Shown here in pieces: positions 44,166 through 56,745 of a DNA stretch of 64,000 nt; position 1 is the stretch's first letter; each line of letters starts with the position of its first letter. The stretch spans positions 186,001 to 250,000 of the forward strand of contig OW203991.1 of NCBI GenBank assembly GCA_934047225.1. Direction: 5' to 3'. The notes beneath the pieces were generated by a model. The model made no database searches, was not told the DNA's origin, and saw only the letters and a list, made by a program, of their open reading frames with translations. The position numbers were made by a program, and so were the translations under genes. The stretch is from Ypsolopha sequella. Lineage: Eukaryota; Arthropoda; Insecta; Lepidoptera; Ypsolophidae.

Positions 44166-45189
44166 AAAAATTCTCCTTTTTTTTGGGAGTCTCCTGAATG
44201 TTTTGATCAAATATACTTCTTTTTTGCAGGCATTGCTGCTCGCGTTACCCTTATGTTGCCCTCCTCAGCCACACACTGCTCCAGTCGCCTCACTGGTATC
44301 TGCAAAAATCAACCGTACCGATGTATACTGCTTGCGGTGCGCGTGCGTAACGCCGAGCGCGCGAGCCTGTTGCCGGATACCCGAAATTCAAAATTCAAAT
44401 AGTTTATTTTGCAAAGTAGGCATAATCATACAATTTTTTACATGTGGCTGAGGCATTGACGCATGGTGCGCGACTAACTCGACAAAGCCCGCTCCTCACT
44501 CTTGCACAAAAACAGAACAATTTAGTTCCACACAGTCCCACGAAACTGGGGCCCTTTTGTTCCCATCAACAGCGGCCTTCGCGTCGTCATCGGGCAGGGA
44601 CGGCATTACCACAGTATACAAGTTCATGACAGTATAATACTGTAGCGCTTTTTGTATTTCACGAATAGGAAGATGAATGTGTGATTGGGCCAAGTTTATG
44701 AGAAAATTGTGCCTTTTTGTAGACGACAGAGCCGTAATAAATAACGCGCTCAGCGTGCGACGCTACTAGAACATTTAATGTGCATAATGGATGTCCTGAC
44801 ATTGTGGAAGTTCCACACAACTGGAGCTGCAGCTGCGACTTCAGTCCGTCTCGAGATCCTCGGCGGGACTCTTAACAATTTCTTACATTATTGTATGTAA
44901 TAAAGCGTGAACAAACTTTTGTTTTACAATACAAATAGGATTGTTTGAACGAGCTCGGCTCCCATGTAGGAACTCGTGCTTCACAAGTGCTGCCTCGCAC
45001 CCCCTCGTCCCCTCGCTTGCTCCCCTCGCCTATACACACACCCTTGTTTGCTGAATCCTAGATGTGAGGCGTTTGATTTACACCCAGTGTAGTACCCAAA
45101 AGCGAGACCTAAGTGATCTATGCATATTTTTTACTACTTATACATTGTTTAAGCTTGCCTAGTGTTTTCTCACTCTAACTTCTCCACTT
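44166..45189. other. No gene recognised; one LINE 3' end
   Basis: 44388-44445 carries an inverted AATAAA/(GAATTT) tail like that of copy A at 36832, so a minus-strand LINE 3' end stops here. The rest is mixed-composition DNA with a pyrimidine-rich stretch near 45000. Confidence 0.4.
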
Positions 45190-45444
45190 TGTCAGAGAAT
45201 AAGTTTAAACAGTATATTAAGCAGGGCCTACTGAAAAAGGCATATTATAAAATAAATGAATATTTGGATGATGGTGTTATAGTGATACTGATTTTGATGA
45301 TAGTAGATAATAATTTAATTAATTAATATAATTTCCTAACTTTTGATTCCTCTTAAGAGTTAACATTAATTAATTACAGACTGTAAAAGGAAATAGACTA
45401 TATGAGACAGGTAGGCAAAGATATATATGTTTTTCTTTTTTCAT
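45190..45444 (+). mobile_element. LINE 3'-region family, copy B, left part
   Basis: 'gtcagagaataagtttaaac' to 'gatatatatgtttttctttt' and 'ttcat'. It matches copy C at 60915-61170 and, inverted, copy A. It stops at 45444 where DIRS copy 2 begins and resumes at 50439. Confidence 0.75.
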
Positions 45445-46027
45445 TAATGGTTAAACAAACTTACCTTTGTGACGTTTGACCATAATTATACGAGACGTTA
45501 CATCCGAAGAGATTTATATTCACTAGGTAGTACACTGTTCGATGTACTAGGCATCACACAATATTCAGAGCAAGAAGTTTAAGAATTCAAACACTGATTT
45601 GGCTTCTCCCTCCTTGCAGCGCCCTCTATTGTCCCGCGCTCTGCTGTCATTATTTCAGAGTAAGTAGTCATTTTGTATTTCGCAAAAAAAAATATTTGGG
45701 TAACTTTTTATAGAAAAGTATAGGGGATATGGGAGGGTTCCTAAATCTCTTCGGATGTAACGTCTCGTATAATTATGGTCAAACGTCACAAAGGTAAGTT
45801 TGTTTAACCATTAATTATACTTCGCCGTTACATCCGAAGAGATTTATATTCACTAGGTAGATGTTTAGCGCCTTTGCGAAATAGGAAAAAACGCTTTCAA
45901 ACACAGATTATTAGAAGAACCACTTTGTATTCAAGATAAATAAACTATAGACCATAAAAGTTATTAAATCTTTGCAATATAATTCCGATCTCTTAACTTA
46001 TTATAGTTTTTCTTAGTTAATTAACAA

Positions 46028-46652
46028 TCAAAAACGGCCTCCGCAAAAGCCTCTTGTTAGAAATAGATTTGTTATATTGTTAGAGATAACGGGACGACTA
46101 TAGAACTTTGCGAAGACCAGTGAACTGTCAGTCCAGCCTGCGGATTTTTTTACTACATCTATAGACACCCCTCTACGACGAGCTGCCAAAGTAGAGGCAT
46201 GACGAGTACTATGAGCGGAGAAGACTTCCACGTCAATACCACTCTCACGCATAGTATTTTTGATCCACCTACTAATTGTCGACGGAGTAGCATTATGTAT
46301 AGGCTTCATAGTAATAAAAAAAAAGACGGTTCGTATTAGAATCTGTCCTTAGACTTTTTGTGATCTCGTGGTATGACAAAAGTGCTTTTGCCGGACATAA
46401 CTCTGGCCTATTACTAAAGTAAGGTAGAATAATCCGAGGTATTTGACGATCGGAATCTGAGGTTTTAATTAAATCATTAACAACAATTTCTATATTAATA
46501 TGAGTAATTTTAATATTCGCTAATGTAATAAGGGACAACTTCTGGACTCGTTGTCCAGTGGACAATGCGATCAGAGTTGCGGTCTTTTTAGTAATTTGAT
46601 CTAAAGGAAGATCCTCGTTTGGAAAAAAAATTGTGACGTGATCTAGAATCAA
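46028..46652 (-). pseudogene. DIRS tyrosine recombinase, copy 2
   Basis: Same two overlapping frames as copy 1 (46293-46652 and 46028-46309), with the same homopolymer break and the same GQRVQ, STRHAS and KFYSRP motifs. Confidence 0.85.
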
Positions 46653-46899
46653 AACTACGGTCCCAGATACTCTGGTATTTTGGAAAGCATGGGCGTGATC
46701 GAAAAAACTCCCTTAATAAATCTAATAACATTATTATTTTCACTAAAGTCTTTTCCATATATTAGAGCTAGTCCGAAGTAAATTAGTTATTCGCACGCTA
46801 ATGTTAAAAATAAAGGATACCACGGCTGGCTCGGCCAGTAGGGAACAACAATTATACCTTTGGCTTCATCATTTACTACTTTACGTAGGCATTTCAATA

Positions 46900-48557
46900 T
46901 TAGCGAGAAAAGTGGAAATGCGTACAAAATTCGTGTGGATCTCTCTTCCACGATATATAAGTATTACATTTAGTATTCAAACGCGAGGCAAATAAATCTA
47001 TATCGGGTTGTCTGAATTTCTTTACAATTCTATCGAATGCAGTCTCTGCGAGACTCCATTCGGTGTCAATGTTAGAGCGTCTGGACTCTTTATCAGCTTC
47101 AACATTCTCTTTGGATTTAATATAGGAGGCAAAAATGTGGAGTCGACGTCTTTCACACCACTGCCATATATCGAAGTTAATATTATTTAAATAATCATGA
47201 TGTACGCCGCCCATCTATTAATATAAGAAATCGCTACCATGTTGTCTATACGTAATAATATTTCTTTGTTATTTAATTTACTGGCGAAGCATTGAAGTCC
47301 TATGAAGGCGGCTTTTAATTCTAAAAAGTTAATGTGGTATTTGGTTTCCGTAGTATCCCAAAAACCATTTGTTTGCTCCCCATTACACATTATTCCCCAT
47401 CCAGTCAAATTTGCGTCTGAGAAAATCTCGAGGGGGTATTGCCCGTGACGTATTGGATTTTTGGCTTGCATAATATTCTGTCTCGACCATTCAAAATCAG
47501 AACCTAGACTCTTACCTAACACCATCTTTTGATCATAGTTATCATTACAATTCCTTAATGCTTAAGAACTTTTCTCGTTCAAAGATTTTTGTGTAAAGCC
47601 AACTGTAAGCCAAGCCTTGGCAAGCCGAAGTAAGAGTTCCTAAGAATTTTGCAAACTCTGATGAAAATAGTTTTCTTTTGAGAAATATTATTAACGAGCT
47701 GTAAATTATTATTATTTTTTTTTTTTTTTTTACCTTTACTTAGAGGTAAGCCTAAGCTCATTTCGATTGAATCAAGTTCGAATCCCAGATACAAGCAGGT
47801 CTGATTCGGTTTCATCTGGCTTTTTTCATTGCTAATAATGAAACCTAAGTATTTTAGTAATTTTGCTGTCTCAGCGACGCAATTAAGGCAGTTCTCATAA
47901 TTATTATCCAGGCAGAGTATATCATCCAAAGAAATTACTAAAACCAGACCCCTAGCTCTAAGGTAAGATATGACTGGCTTTAGTAACTTATATAGGGGGT
48001 TGAGCAGAGTCCGAAGGGAAGGCACTGAAATTCGTAGGTCTGATCAAATTTGAACCGTAAGAACTTTCTAGACGATACATCTACAGAAAATTAAAAAGTA
48101 AGCGTCCTTCAAGTCTGGTTTGGCAATAAAAAACGATGGAGATATAAGTTTGGAAGCTGTCCTTATATTCTCCATCTTGAAATGTTGGGGCTCAATAAAC
48201 CGGTTCAAGTTTTTTAGGTTTAATATAAATCTAAAACTGCCATCTCTTTTTGGTGTAAGAAAAAATCTGGATAGATATATTATACTGACACTGGGTATCA
48301 GGGCAAGGAACTATAGCACCAATCTGACATAACTTACTTATCTCTACATATAAATTTTTCTTTTCAATTTCAGAATATTCCGAATTAGTCGGTTCTGCAA
48401 CTTGAAAGACAGGATAGTTAAAGGCAATTTTATAGCCACTTAAAATTTGAAGAATAACTGGATCATTTGTGATACACTTCCAGTTATTAACAAAATGTTT
48501 AAGTCTGCCTGCATGGCTAATTACCTCTAGTGAGTCTTGTTCGTCAATTTGGGGCAA
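46900..48557 (-). pseudogene. DIRS RT-RNase H, copy 2
   Basis: Frames 48231-48557, 47579-48025, 47187-47525 and 46900-47214 repeat the copy 1 order. The RT palm frame is 148 residues here against 104 in copy 1 because its homopolymer is one base shorter. After the Lys run it encodes NNISQKKTIFIRVCKILRNS, extending the RT-RNase H connection. Confidence 0.85.
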
Positions 48558-49536
48558 ATCTTCGATGAGGTGTGGGGTCGATCGAATGCTTGTCCCGGTC
48601 TCCGGAATATCTGGATGTTGCTGCGGTTTCTGCTGCCACCCTGCCTGCCTCCGCGATGGGATTGACGGGGCGGCGCTCTCCAGATTCCCGACTGAGGTCT
48701 AAATATCTTTGAAGGACCTGCTTCTCGGTTCCCCGGCTTCTTTACTTGCAAACCAGATTTTTCCGCTATTTTGGAGGCCTTTGTTTTGTCACCGAGACTT
48801 TCACCGAAGAGGGAGATATCCCTCTTTACCTCTTGTACTATGTTAAGGATTTTTTTTTATCTAGCAAAGGTGTTATCAACTTGCGTCTATTTAAAGTATT
48901 TTCGAAATGTAGATCTAGTAGCACCTGATTGATATCCGATATTTTTTTTTTTTTTTTTTATATGACTAATTCTCTCAATATCTCCACCAATGAAAAGCGA
49001 TGTCAGGTTCGTTAGGCCGGCTATGCCTACACCTAACTGTTGCTGCGCTTTCTCCAGACGTTCGTCTCTATTCCTAGCAGATTCTGTCAGTACTGCTGAA
49101 ATCTCTGGGTTTAGTTTCGAAGCCTTGACGAGTGTGAAATTTTTGGGTATCAGTACCTTGTCAGTTACCTCTTGCTTCAACTCCTTATCCAACCCTTCGG
49201 TCAATATACGTCCCCAACGTTCAGAGACTTCCTGCTGGATTTTTGGTCAGAGTTCTTCATGCTTCCCTTTAGGATCGCCCAGTGCCTTCAAAATATCGGT
49301 TGGTGGGGTGTGGGGGGGGGGGTCGGCCGACGCTTCACCTGTCATATTGACTTCGGCATTTGCTATAGATTTCGACTGAAGTTCAGACTGTTCAGGAATC
49401 ACCACAGTTGATCTCATATATCAATGATTATGGTTGTCTTCATAATCGGAGTATTGCATTGCGTGACTTGAGTCTAGAGTCCTTGACCTAGTCTCCCAGT
49501 TTTTTGTAAGAATGATGTTACTGGTCATGATCACGC
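48527..49536 (-). pseudogene. DIRS Gag-like region, copy 2
   Basis: Same layout as copy 1 (48887-49204 core block, 48527-48751 basic stretch). The poly-Lys and G-run homopolymers differ in length from copy 1, so the frame relations differ too. Confidence 0.62.
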
Positions 49537-50438
49537 CATGACACGGGCTTGGAGCACTCTGATAGGGATTGTGATCACGTCACAATACAATATAATATAT
49601 AGTTTCGTCAACTATGATCTCGCCATAGTACTCAGAAAAAAAATATTAACACGGCTTTGACTGTGATCTCGTCACAGTACTATACCCGTGAAAGCTGTTT
49701 TAGTATCTAGGCAAGATGTACTATGCTGCACATAAGAAACTCAACATCTCAGTATCATTGGAATAAAAATCATAGTTTATTTATTTAATATAGTTGCGAC
49801 TATAATCTCGTTATAGTACTAGATATGCAACGTTTTGTAACCCTTTTTGTTGTATGCTTATGTCTGGTACAAATACAAGTAAAGGTGGGTAAATGGAAAT
49901 CATTTTCCCACGGAAGGAACCAAAACATAAAAACATGTTTCAATTTACCAAATTGCGCGATCTAAAGACCTTCCAGGGATATATCCACGTTTAATTTTTA
50001 TCGTAGCTATATGTTCCAATGTTATTTGTATGCTATGAAATAGAAAAAACTAACCTTCATCGCTCCAACTGTTCTCCGAAGAATAGCTGCTTTTTCTCAA
50101 TCGTTTTTCGAGACGTTTTATTTTCCACCGTATGTAATCTCGATCCTCGTTGTGTTTTCCTTTCCCCATGCTAATAAACACCACACAATCACAAATTATA
50201 TGTATAAACTACTTTTCCAATGATCGGAAGAAAAAAAATACGATGTTGTGATGCCCGCACAAAGAAAGCGAATGACAGCAGAGCGCGGGACAATAGAGGG
50301 CGCTGCAAGGAGGGAGAAGCCAAATCAGTGTTTGAATTCTTAAACTTCTTGCTCTGAATATTGTGTGATGCCTAGTACATCGAACAGTGTACTACCTAGT
50401 GAATATAAATCTCTTCGGATGTAACGGCGAAGTATAAT

Positions 50439-50965
50439 TAACCTGAATTCCTACTGTCTTGTATTTTCTTATCCCTTGGTTAAAGTAGATATAAGTCATA
50501 TATTGTATAGTATAAGTTTTATGTTGAAAAAAAAGACATGATCTTGCCAAGTTTCTTGCCCGTTCTTCTTAGCAAGACTAACCGAATGGGCAGAGGTAGG
50601 CATGTATTTATATATGTAACCTATTACTATGTAGTATATAGGATAGGATTTGGTCGGCTGCCTGGATTCGTGCTGGGGGCTCGGTTGGTGATCATTGAAC
50701 CTGTTCCTGGTCCCTGGCCGGGTCTCCGGTATGGGTTCGGGCGGTTGATTGGATTTCACCTTGTATAATAATATTTTACCTATAATTTTAATCGTATATA
50801 TATTTGCTACATAAATTAAAAAAACATTTAATCTAAGTAGTTCATGTACATTTATTATTTTATTACATATATTTTTATAAGATTAAAATTTGACTTGTGA
50901 AACGGGTATTATATATACCTACTTTGCAAAATAAACTTTTTGAATTTTTTGAATTTGAACTGTCT
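50439..50965 (+). mobile_element. LINE 3'-region family, copy B, right part
   Basis: Begins 'taacctgaattcct', directly continuing 45444 when compared with copy C (61165-61185). It ends with 'tttgcaaaataaactttttg' (AATAAA) and a GAATTT-type tail at 50925-50960. Confidence 0.75.
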
Positions 50966-52145
50966 ATTCCATGTATGTCTATCACGTTTACAACGAAAGA
51001 TATAAGTGAAAAGGTAAAAGTGCTAACACACCTAAACCCGAGGCGTGCACAATTGCGAGACTCCGCCTCACAATTATGTGTTTAAACATACGGTGTTTGT
51101 AAACCGCCTCGGTTTTGAGTGTGTGAATACGACTCGGTTTTGGTATTGCCAGAATCACAAAATCGAGACCGCTTCATTTTAAGCTATTGTTGTGTGTAAG
51201 GAGACTCGGTTTTGATAATGTCAAAAGCATAAATATGAGGCCGTCTCTTAATTATGATACGGTTGTATGTTAAGTGTGTACTATTTTCCAACACGCCAAA
51301 AGAAACGATTATTCACACCAGTTTGTTCACAGAACATTTTTTGTGTTCTTGGAGTTTGTTGCTATTCAAGACATTCATTTATTGTTATCACATAAATAGG
51401 TAATGAACAGAAAATCACTTGTACTATCCCACAAATTTGTGGAATAGTACAAGTGATTTTCTGTTCATTATGTATTCCAAGTTAAACCAAGTGCCAACAA
51501 TCAACAGTGTAAACAACATAAATAGGTATTTTAAAAAAGCACTTTATCAAGTTAATCATTTCAATTAATAATGTCTAAATTAAAAATTAAATTATATTAT
51601 GCAAATGTAAATTTTATTAACAGAAACATAAAAACTTAAATAACATCAAATAAAACTAAAATTAAACCTTATAAATTTACCTATAAAACTAAAATGTCTC
51701 CTAAAGTAAAATTAAACTAAGTAAAAAATGTTGGCCAGAATGTTAGAAATTTATTCAAGAAAAACTGTGCCCGATATAGCATTCAACACTTAGCACCTGG
51801 ACAACCTACAAAGAAATAAAAAAGTATAAAAAAAAATTTCAAAATATGATTATTTTTAAATATTAGGCAATTTATACAAGAAGTATTTTTATTTTCGTTA
51901 ACTATTAGTTTATCAATAACAGTTTGGGGCGGAAAGCCATCAATTTTAGAGTACGATAATGATCTTGCGGAAACCGGAAATCAACACGTCCATACAAATA
52001 TTTTTTCCGAAAAATAAATCTAAAAGTTAAAAAAAAACTATTGTTTCATACATTTTGGTCGAGTAGGTATGAAAATTTTCTATAGAGCAAACTTTTCTCG
52101 CGGTTTGAGGTTTAGTTCCATTGTAAAAGTTATAAGCATAGACGA
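50966..52145. other. No gene seen; contains a 70-bp near-perfect palindrome
   Basis: AT-rich single-copy DNA. The palindrome at 51401-51470 is listed separately. Confidence 0.4.
51401..51470. repeat. 70-bp palindrome, 35-bp arms, no loop
   Basis: 'taatgaacagaaaatcactt' on the left is the exact inverse of 'aagtgattttctgttcatta' on the right. Only one mismatch occurs in the 35-bp arms ('ctatccc' against 'ctattcc'), and the centre is 'acaaatttgt'. Confidence 0.95.
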
Positions 52146-52800
52146 GTAATATTGCCAGTTTCCGGCTTTCACAACATCATCAATAAAAAGAGAAGTCCTG
52201 ACTGACTCACACATTCATTCACTGACTCATCAACGCACAGCCCAAACTCTTGGATCTTGAAAGCTACAATTTTGCGCATAGCTTCCCTTTGTAATGTAGA
52301 CAAGAAATTAGAAATGATGTTTCGAAATTCCACCTCTAAGGGGGTGAAACTGGGGTCCAGAGTTTGTATGGGAAAACAAGATTAGTTAGACTATTTTATT
52401 CGAGGCTTCACAGGAGTACTCCTATCTATAAATGAGTAAACATGTGTTTCAGGTTTTTTCAAGAATTCAACCCCTAAAAGGGGGAAATGGGGTGACAAAG
52501 GTTAAAACCAACATGGGTATCGTTTATATGGTTTATTGGGTCGCTGATTACGAAAACAACAATGATTTCTAAATCCAACGTAGTGGACGGGAAATACTAT
52601 CATCCTCTATTGGGGTGCGATGGGGTTGAAATGTTGAAATGTGTAAATATCAATACGGGTGTCGTTTTAATGTTTTTTTTGGACGTTAATTATGAAAACG
52701 GCATCAGCTTTGACATAACTCATAACTCCATAACATTTTTGAACCGATTTGAATAATTCATTTGGAAGAGTGTACTTCCTGGTAGGTCTCATTTTGGGTT
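52146..52800. repeat. Dispersed repeat of the 'ctgactgactcac' type
   Basis: 'aaaagagaagtcctgactga', 'atcaacgcacagcccaaact', 'ctaagggggtgaaactgggg' and a partial second copy ('cccctaaaagggggaaatgg') are phrases that I associate with a common moth/butterfly repeat. The frame 52562-52756 falls inside it and is not a gene. Confidence 0.5.
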
Positions 52801-53345
52801 TGGTCATGATCTGATGAAGGTCTTCAGAGATAGACAGTGGAACTCCTCAGAAAATGACAGCATACCTCTCAAAATTGAAGTAATCGCTTTGTACTTGGGT
52901 GCTGATTACGAGGTATTACTTGAAAATCGACATTTTTCCACCTGACCTTCGATCCTGGCTTCATCACCTTATTCACCATAGAACTCTTCAACGAATCAGA
53001 GCACATAACTCGAGATTGCGGCAATCACTGCGTTAGGGTGCTGATTCAAGGGTATTACTTGGAGATTATCAGAATACCCACCTGACCTTCGATCCTGGCT
53101 TCATCACCATAGAACTCCTCAACGGATGACAGCACATAACTTTGGATTGCGGCAACCAGTTTGTGTTAGGGTGCTCATTGCAGGGCATTGCTGAAAATTG
53201 CCAGTGTACCCACCTGACCTTCGATTTTGACTTCATCACCGTAGAACTCTTCAACGGATGACAGCACATAACTCGAGATTGCAGTAATCATGTTGTGTTA
53301 GGGTGCTGATAGCAGGAAACTACTCAAACATGGCTACTTATACTC
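52801..53345. repeat. ~135-bp tandem repeat, 3-4 diverged copies
   Basis: 'cacctgaccttcgatcctgg' at 52939 and 53079, and 'cacctgaccttcgattttga' at 53211, are followed by 'cttcatcacc', 'tagaactc', 'gcacataact' and 'gttagggtgctgat'. Spacing is 132-140 bp, with a decayed unit at 52801-52938. Confidence 0.8.
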
Positions 53346-53421
53346 ACTTGAACTTCGTTTCATATTAACACCAAGAACTACCCATACCTCACAATTTAAC
53401 CCAGCAACACTAAAAATGAGA

Positions 53422-53793
53422 AATAAAATAAACTTTTAACAAAATGATAGTAACCGACTTCAATAGTAACAGCAGTCATTCACTAAAAAGTTAATAATAC
53501 TCGTAATTCTATAAAGACCGATGGTACCGAAGCAACACTTTTGCCGACTTCTTTCTTCCTGAAACATTATGTTATCTAGAAGTTGGCGTATTTCCTACGA
53601 TATAACAACATAAAAACCAATATAAGAACGCCGACTTCTAGATAACATAACGTTTAAGGAAGAAAGAAGTCGGCAAAAGTGTTGCTTCGGTACCATCGGT
53701 CTTTATAGAATTATTATTAACTTTTTAGTGAATCACTGCTGTTACTATTCAAGTCGGTTACTATTTTTTTTTTTGTTAAAAGTTTATTTTATT
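53422..53793. mobile_element. Foldback element, 372 bp (copy 2)
   Basis: Near-identical to 25803-26166 through both arms and the centre ('tttcctacgatataacaaca'). Differences are a few substitutions and short indels such as 'aatactcgtaatt' against 'aataataatt' and a longer T-run near 53763. Confidence 0.88.
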
Positions 53794-54420
53794 AAGGTAC
53801 GTCTCAACATTCTGAATCATGAATGGGACAAAAATGCCGATAATTTGTCTTGTAATTGTAGCTTTCAAGCATATTAAAAAAAAAAAACGTTCCTTAAGCT
53901 GAAATTTTCCTAAGATGGTCAAAATATCATGACCAATTTATTAAAAATATCAATATCAAAATGTATGTATATAGTTCCAAAATTCAAGCGCTACGCAAAA
54001 TAATAAAAACACACACGACTAAAAATCGGAATCCATTGTCGTTCCTTTGGATACAATGAAATCTCGTAAATTAAGTAAATCTTGCATACTTTTTTCTGTT
54101 TTCGGTTCTCTAGACCGGTGTGGTTAGTAGAAAGTAATTTATCTGAGAAAAATAAATGTTAACTTTACCGCAGCGGCACAAATACATAGACGCTCGTGTC
54201 TACAATAACATTCACATGTACGTACATACCTACCTACATGTGTAAACAAACATCTGTCGTTATAAAATACGAATTTATGTTTAATCGCTTCTTGTAAATG
54301 TAACACCCTGTAAAAATGATCCTCCATATTGAAGTCGTTCATTTTAATATCCTTGGTAAAAAACAACTCCCCAGATTATGAGACCCGAGCATAATGTTCT
54401 GTGGACCCGAGTAAACACGC
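53794..54420. other. No gene seen
   Basis: AT-rich sequence with short A-runs; the minus-strand frame 54139-54366 has no recognisable domain. Confidence 0.35.
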
Positions 54421-54421
54421 A

Positions 54422-55501
54422 GTGACGCACTGGTTACTTGCAGAGTGTCGTCATTGAGAACGTGACGCACTGGTTACTTGCAGAGTGTCGTCATTGCGAA
54501 CGTGACGCACTGGTTACTTGCAGCGTGTCGTCATTGAGAACGTGACGCACTGGTTACTTGCAGCGTGTCGTCATTGAGAACGTGACGCACTGGTTACTTG
54601 CAGAGTGTCGTCATTGCGAACGTGACGCACTGGTTACTTGCAGCGTGTCGTCATTGAGAACGTGACGCAGTGGTTACTTGCAGAGTGTCGTCATTGAGAA
54701 CGTGACGCACTGGTTACTTGCAGAGTGTCGTCATTGAGAACGTGACGCAGTGGTTACTTGCAGAGTGTCGTCATTGAGAACGTGACGCAGTGGTTACTTG
54801 CAGAGTGTCGTCATTGAGAACGTGACGCACTGGTTACTTGCAGCGTGTCGTCATTGAGAACGTGACGCACTGGTTACTTGCAGAGTGTCGTCATTGCGAA
54901 CGTGACGCACTGGTTACTTGCAGCGTGTCGTCATTGAGAACGTGACGCAGTAGTTACTTGCAGAGTGTCGTCATTGAGAACGTGACGCACTGGTTACTTG
55001 CAGAGTGTCGTCATTGAGAACGTGACGCAGTGGTTACTTGCTTAGTGTCGTCATTGAGAACGTGACGCAGTGGTTACTTGCAGAGTGTCGTCATTGAGAA
55101 CGTGACGCAGTGGTTACTTGCAGAGTGTCGTCATTGAGAACGTGACGCAGTGGTTACTTGCAGAGTGTCGTCATTGAGAACGTGACGCACTGGTTACTTG
55201 CAGAGTGTCGTCATTGAGAACGTGACGCACTGGTTACTTGCAGCGTGTCGTCATTGAGAACGTGACGCACTGGTTACTTGCAGCGTGTCGTCATTGAGAA
55301 CGTGACGCACTGGTTACTTGCAGCGTGTCGTCATTGAGAACGTGACGCACTGGTTACTTGCAGCGTGTCGTCATTGAGAACGTGACGTACTGGTTACTTG
55401 CAGCGTGTCGTCATTGAGAACGTGACGCACTGGTTACTTGCAGCGTGTCGTCATTGAGAACGTGACGCACTGGTTACTTGCAGCGTGTCATCATTGAGAA
55501 C
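54422..55501. repeat. 40-bp minisatellite, 27 copies
   Basis: Units 'gtgacgcactggttacttgc' plus 'agagtgtcgtcattgagaac' at exact 40-bp spacing over 1080 bp. Common alternatives are CAC/CAG in 'gacgcAc', A/C in 'cagAgtg' and A/C in 'ttgAgaa'. The array ends abruptly at 'gagaacctatagag'. Confidence 0.97.
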
Positions 55502-55757
55502 CTATAGAGAGATAATAGAAGCGCATTATGTGATCCAGCATGAGACCGAGGGATAGGCCCGGACGCAGGCACAGAATATAATCGCAGGGGTGCAGGGAGG
55601 GAGGCGCGGGGCAGGCAGGGCCCCGAGCGGCTCAGCTTCATAAAGCGGGGCTAATCCCGCGCTCCATAGACACGTCGCGTCGGTCGATCCCAGACCGAGG
55701 ACTATTATTATTGTTATCGTGTCGTCGTCGTCAGGCGAGGTCCCTCGGAGACCTGAT
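55502..55757. other. GC-rich single-copy block
   Basis: Between the 40-bp array and palindromic element 2 lies ~250 bp with G-runs and CpGs ('ggaggcgcggggcaggcagg', 'cgtcgcgtcggtcgatccca'). It could be a former promoter or untranslated exon; there is no coding or splice evidence. Confidence 0.35.
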
Positions 55758-56745
55758 TAGCTAGGTTTGTCTTGCCTTGGGGGTCGCCGTTTGGTATCGG
55801 ATGAATTCACTTAGCAGATATATATAATGGGTCAATCTTAGCAGATTTAGCCCGGTAGCCGTCCACCCTCCCATTGTGGGTGGGGGGGATATGCACTCAA
55901 AGTCTTACGTCGCCGCGCTTCAGACAAAAATTCATATCGTCTTCAATTTACCTACTATCTCGAGTGTGGTATCATTTTCGGCTAAACATAAAACGAGGAA
56001 TTCATTTTTAAAACATTTTGTGAACAGTTTCATACAAAAATCATAAGATATTGTCGAAAGTATGTTAGTTGGTCTGCTATTTTTTTTATTCAAAATTCCG
56101 TATCCTTAAAAATAACAAGTTTTTTTGATAAAAAAAAATACTTTCTTAAAGTATATTTAATCAGCTTTAAATAAATATATACATTTTATGTACTTACTAT
56201 AGAACATCTACTTGAAAAAAAATCGAACATGGTTTGCGACGGCTGCGAAATATTTTTTCGATCCGCCTGATCCACGCAAGCTAAGTTGTATGTATATTTT
56301 TATCAATGTTAATGGTTAATGCCATTATGCTTTAGAAAGCATTATTTAATTTAAATATAAAAAATAATTTAAACTGTGAATATTTTGGTTTAAAAGTGAG
56401 TTTCAAAGATAAGTTGGTTTTTAATACAGAATATATAGAATACAAATTTTACTTTATCATTGGCCTTTGTTTATGGTCTGAAGACCAAAGGTGCAATTGT
56501 ATAAGAAAATCGTATTCATTTGACAGCTACAAACGTACGGTTTCAATTGACGCACTGCTATTACCAAATTACTGCTATCAAGCAAATTAGCCAGTTTGAC
56601 AAATAAAATCGTACGTTTCTTACACAGAATTCCAGGGCAGATCTCAGGACTGCCAGGTAGCAAGTCTAAGCAAAGCCTAAAGTATGCATGTGTATAGCAC
56701 TGCGAGATTGTCTTCCGGATGGATTTTTATGTCGATGTATTTTTA

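Larger units (their letters stand above)
45445..50438 (-). mobile_element. DIRS-type retrotransposon, copy 2 (4994 bp)
   Basis: Same structure as copy 1 with ICR at 45742-45860 (junction 45813/45814). Differences found by eye are a handful: one base more in the A-run near 45684, one less in the T-run near 47732, length changes in the runs near 48849, 48943 and 49312, and G-to-A and A-to-C changes near 49423 and 49726. Such low divergence means that both inserted very recently, or that one was copied by gene conversion. Confidence 0.95.
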
